Shown piece after piece: positions 63,230 through 64,000 of a stretch of 64,000 nucleotides of DNA. How positions within the stretch are numbered: position 1 is the first letter of the stretch; each line of letters opens with the position of its first letter. The stretch is from assembly GCA_011176685.1 (NCBI GenBank), contig DUED01000030.1, positions 1 through 64,000 of the forward strand, written 5' to 3'. The notes under the pieces were generated by a model. It was not told the DNA's origin and did not search any database. It was given only the letters and a program-made list of their open reading frames with translations. Position numbers and translations under genes: made by a program. This DNA is from Anaerolineae bacterium (GTDB lineage Bacteria > Chloroflexota > Anaerolineae > Anaerolineales > Anaerolineaceae).

Positions 63230-63706
63230 ATGGAAGCAGGGAAAAAAATTACACGCCGGAAATTCCTTACTCTAACTGGAGCCCTGGGAGCCAGTGTTGA
63301 TGTGAAGCTCGCCAAGGAAGTTGTGGGTATCAGTAGCTATGACGCAATCGTTTTAGGCAGCGCAATTTATATGTCTAATATAATATCCGATGCTGCTAAA
63401 TTCTTGGAGAAATTTCAAGCAGACTTGAAGGACAAACCAACTGCATATTTTATTGTTTGCCTGACGATGAAAGAAGATACAAATGTGAACCGTGAAACAG
63501 TGAGTTCCTGGTTGCAGCCAGCACGCGATTTAGTTCAGCCAGTGGGGGAGGGCTTGTTTGCTGGCGTTTTGGACTTCAATAAACTTTCCCCGTTGTATCA
63601 TTTGATTATGAAAGGAATGAAGGAGACAGAAGGTGATTACCGCGATTGGGGGGCTATTAGAGCATGGACATCAGAAATTCAACCAGCTCTCATTTATCAC
63701 GATTAA
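63230..63706 (+). pseudogene. Flavodoxin-like protein with internal deletion of the FMN-binding N-terminus
   Basis: A 158-residue frame begins MEAGKKITRRKFLTLTGALG, a twin-arginine-type signal, and then jumps to GASVDVKLAKEVVGISSYDA, which is the middle of a flavodoxin domain (normal homologues have an FMN-binding ILIAYASK-type strand and linker first). So roughly 80 codons seem to be missing, in frame. The rest (AIVLGSAIYMSN to TSEIQPALI) is intact flavodoxin. The product probably cannot bind FMN. The deletion end is close to a GA-G/LGAS repeat. Confidence 0.65.
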
Positions 63707-63774
63707 AAACCCTCAAGGATTTCAGCGATTGACCCTTACTTATCCACGCTGAGCTTCCTTTCTTCGTTATAATT

Positions 63775-64000
63775 ATGTCCATGAGTTTGAGCCGAAAAGA
63801 GGTCGATCACATTGCCCAACTGGCACGTTTGGCGCTGACCAGAGAGGAAAAGGAGCGCTACCGCGAGCAGTTATCTGATATTCTGGATCACGTGGCACAG
63901 TTACAGGAGCTGGATACCAGCCAAATCCCACCCACATCTAGTGTATTGCCGCCCCGCAGCCGGTTGCGCGAGGATGAAATAACTCCATGCCTTGATGTCA
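63775..64000 (+). CDS. gatC: Aspartyl/glutamyl-tRNA amidotransferase subunit C, start only
   Basis: The frame runs off the window edge. MSMSLSRKEVDHIAQLARLA is the normal GatC start, then LTREEKERYREQLSDIL and PRSRLREDEITPCLDV. GatCAB converts misacylated Asp-tRNA(Asn) or Glu-tRNA(Gln) to the correct aminoacyl-tRNA. ATG at 63775 or 63781 is used; a TATAAT sits at 63768-63773, so close that a leaderless transcript is conceivable. gatA is expected just downstream. Confidence 0.9.
   Translation, partial: MSMSLSRKEVDHIAQLARLALTREEKERYREQLSDILDHVAQLQELDTSQIPPTSSVLPPRSRLREDEITPCLDV

Overview
The window looks like chromosomal DNA of a Chloroflexota bacterium, most likely class Anaerolineae. This is an inference from gene content. 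The clues are lipoproteins with Thr/Pro linkers of the TPEPTATPE kind, a DUF6391 protein, PdxST vitamin B6 synthesis, a GatC start at the right edge, SpoVS without other sporulation genes, and moderate GC housekeeping genes interrupted by AT-rich accessory blocks. No rRNA, CRISPR array or intact integrase was seen.

Layout. 0.3-10.6 kb: a + strand housekeeping run (pdxS-pdxT, a GNAT-like protein, a SpoIIIAA/R3H-type ATPase, tmk, a DsbA-cyclophilin lipoprotein, a PrsW-type protease, plsC-like, comEC core, yjbQ-like). 10.6-16 kb: mixed genes, including an EamA permease, an AT-rich HELTH-motif protein, VOC, arfB, a transaldolase-like gene, DUF1232 and galE. 16-19 kb: an accessory insert with a decayed IS1595 transposase and a three-gene ParB-like module. 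19-25.3 kb: holA, DUF6391, radA, clpC and a thioesterase on the - strand. 25.4-35.3 kb: a frameshifted Rrf2 regulator, a membrane GT-C-like protein, hutI, HD, suhB, pepF, lysE, ssb, a deoxynucleoside kinase and a nucleotidyltransferase. 35.27-35.65 kb: an AT-rich intergenic zone with a cluster of DnaA boxes and a DnaA-trio-like CTA run, a strong oriC candidate. A perfect 16-bp parS lies at 260-275. Base composition of the + strand looks C-rich left of the candidate and G-rich right of it in the lines checked by eye.

Right of the origin candidate, spoVS, a second deoxynucleoside kinase and a ferredoxin precede a tRNA-Asn. The tRNA 3' end is repeated 1.8 kb downstream, and the DNA between the repeats carries a single gene, a 500-residue reverse transcriptase related to the Abi/DRT-like (defence) class. 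This RT-only island without an integrase is the best candidate for an undescribed system. 39-50.7 kb holds a lipoprotein, an autoregulated TetR-epimerase pair and an AT-rich ribose/deoxyribose cluster (deoC divergent from permease, binding protein, ATPase, ribokinase, RbsD, UroD-like and C_GCAxxG_C_C-like genes). 51-64 kb has DUF389, an EamA permease, glgC, a P-type Ca2+-like ATPase, rnhB, two glycosyltransferases, tRNA-Pro, twin esterase lipoproteins, a repeat-bounded cassette-like region, a deleted flavodoxin and the start of gatC.
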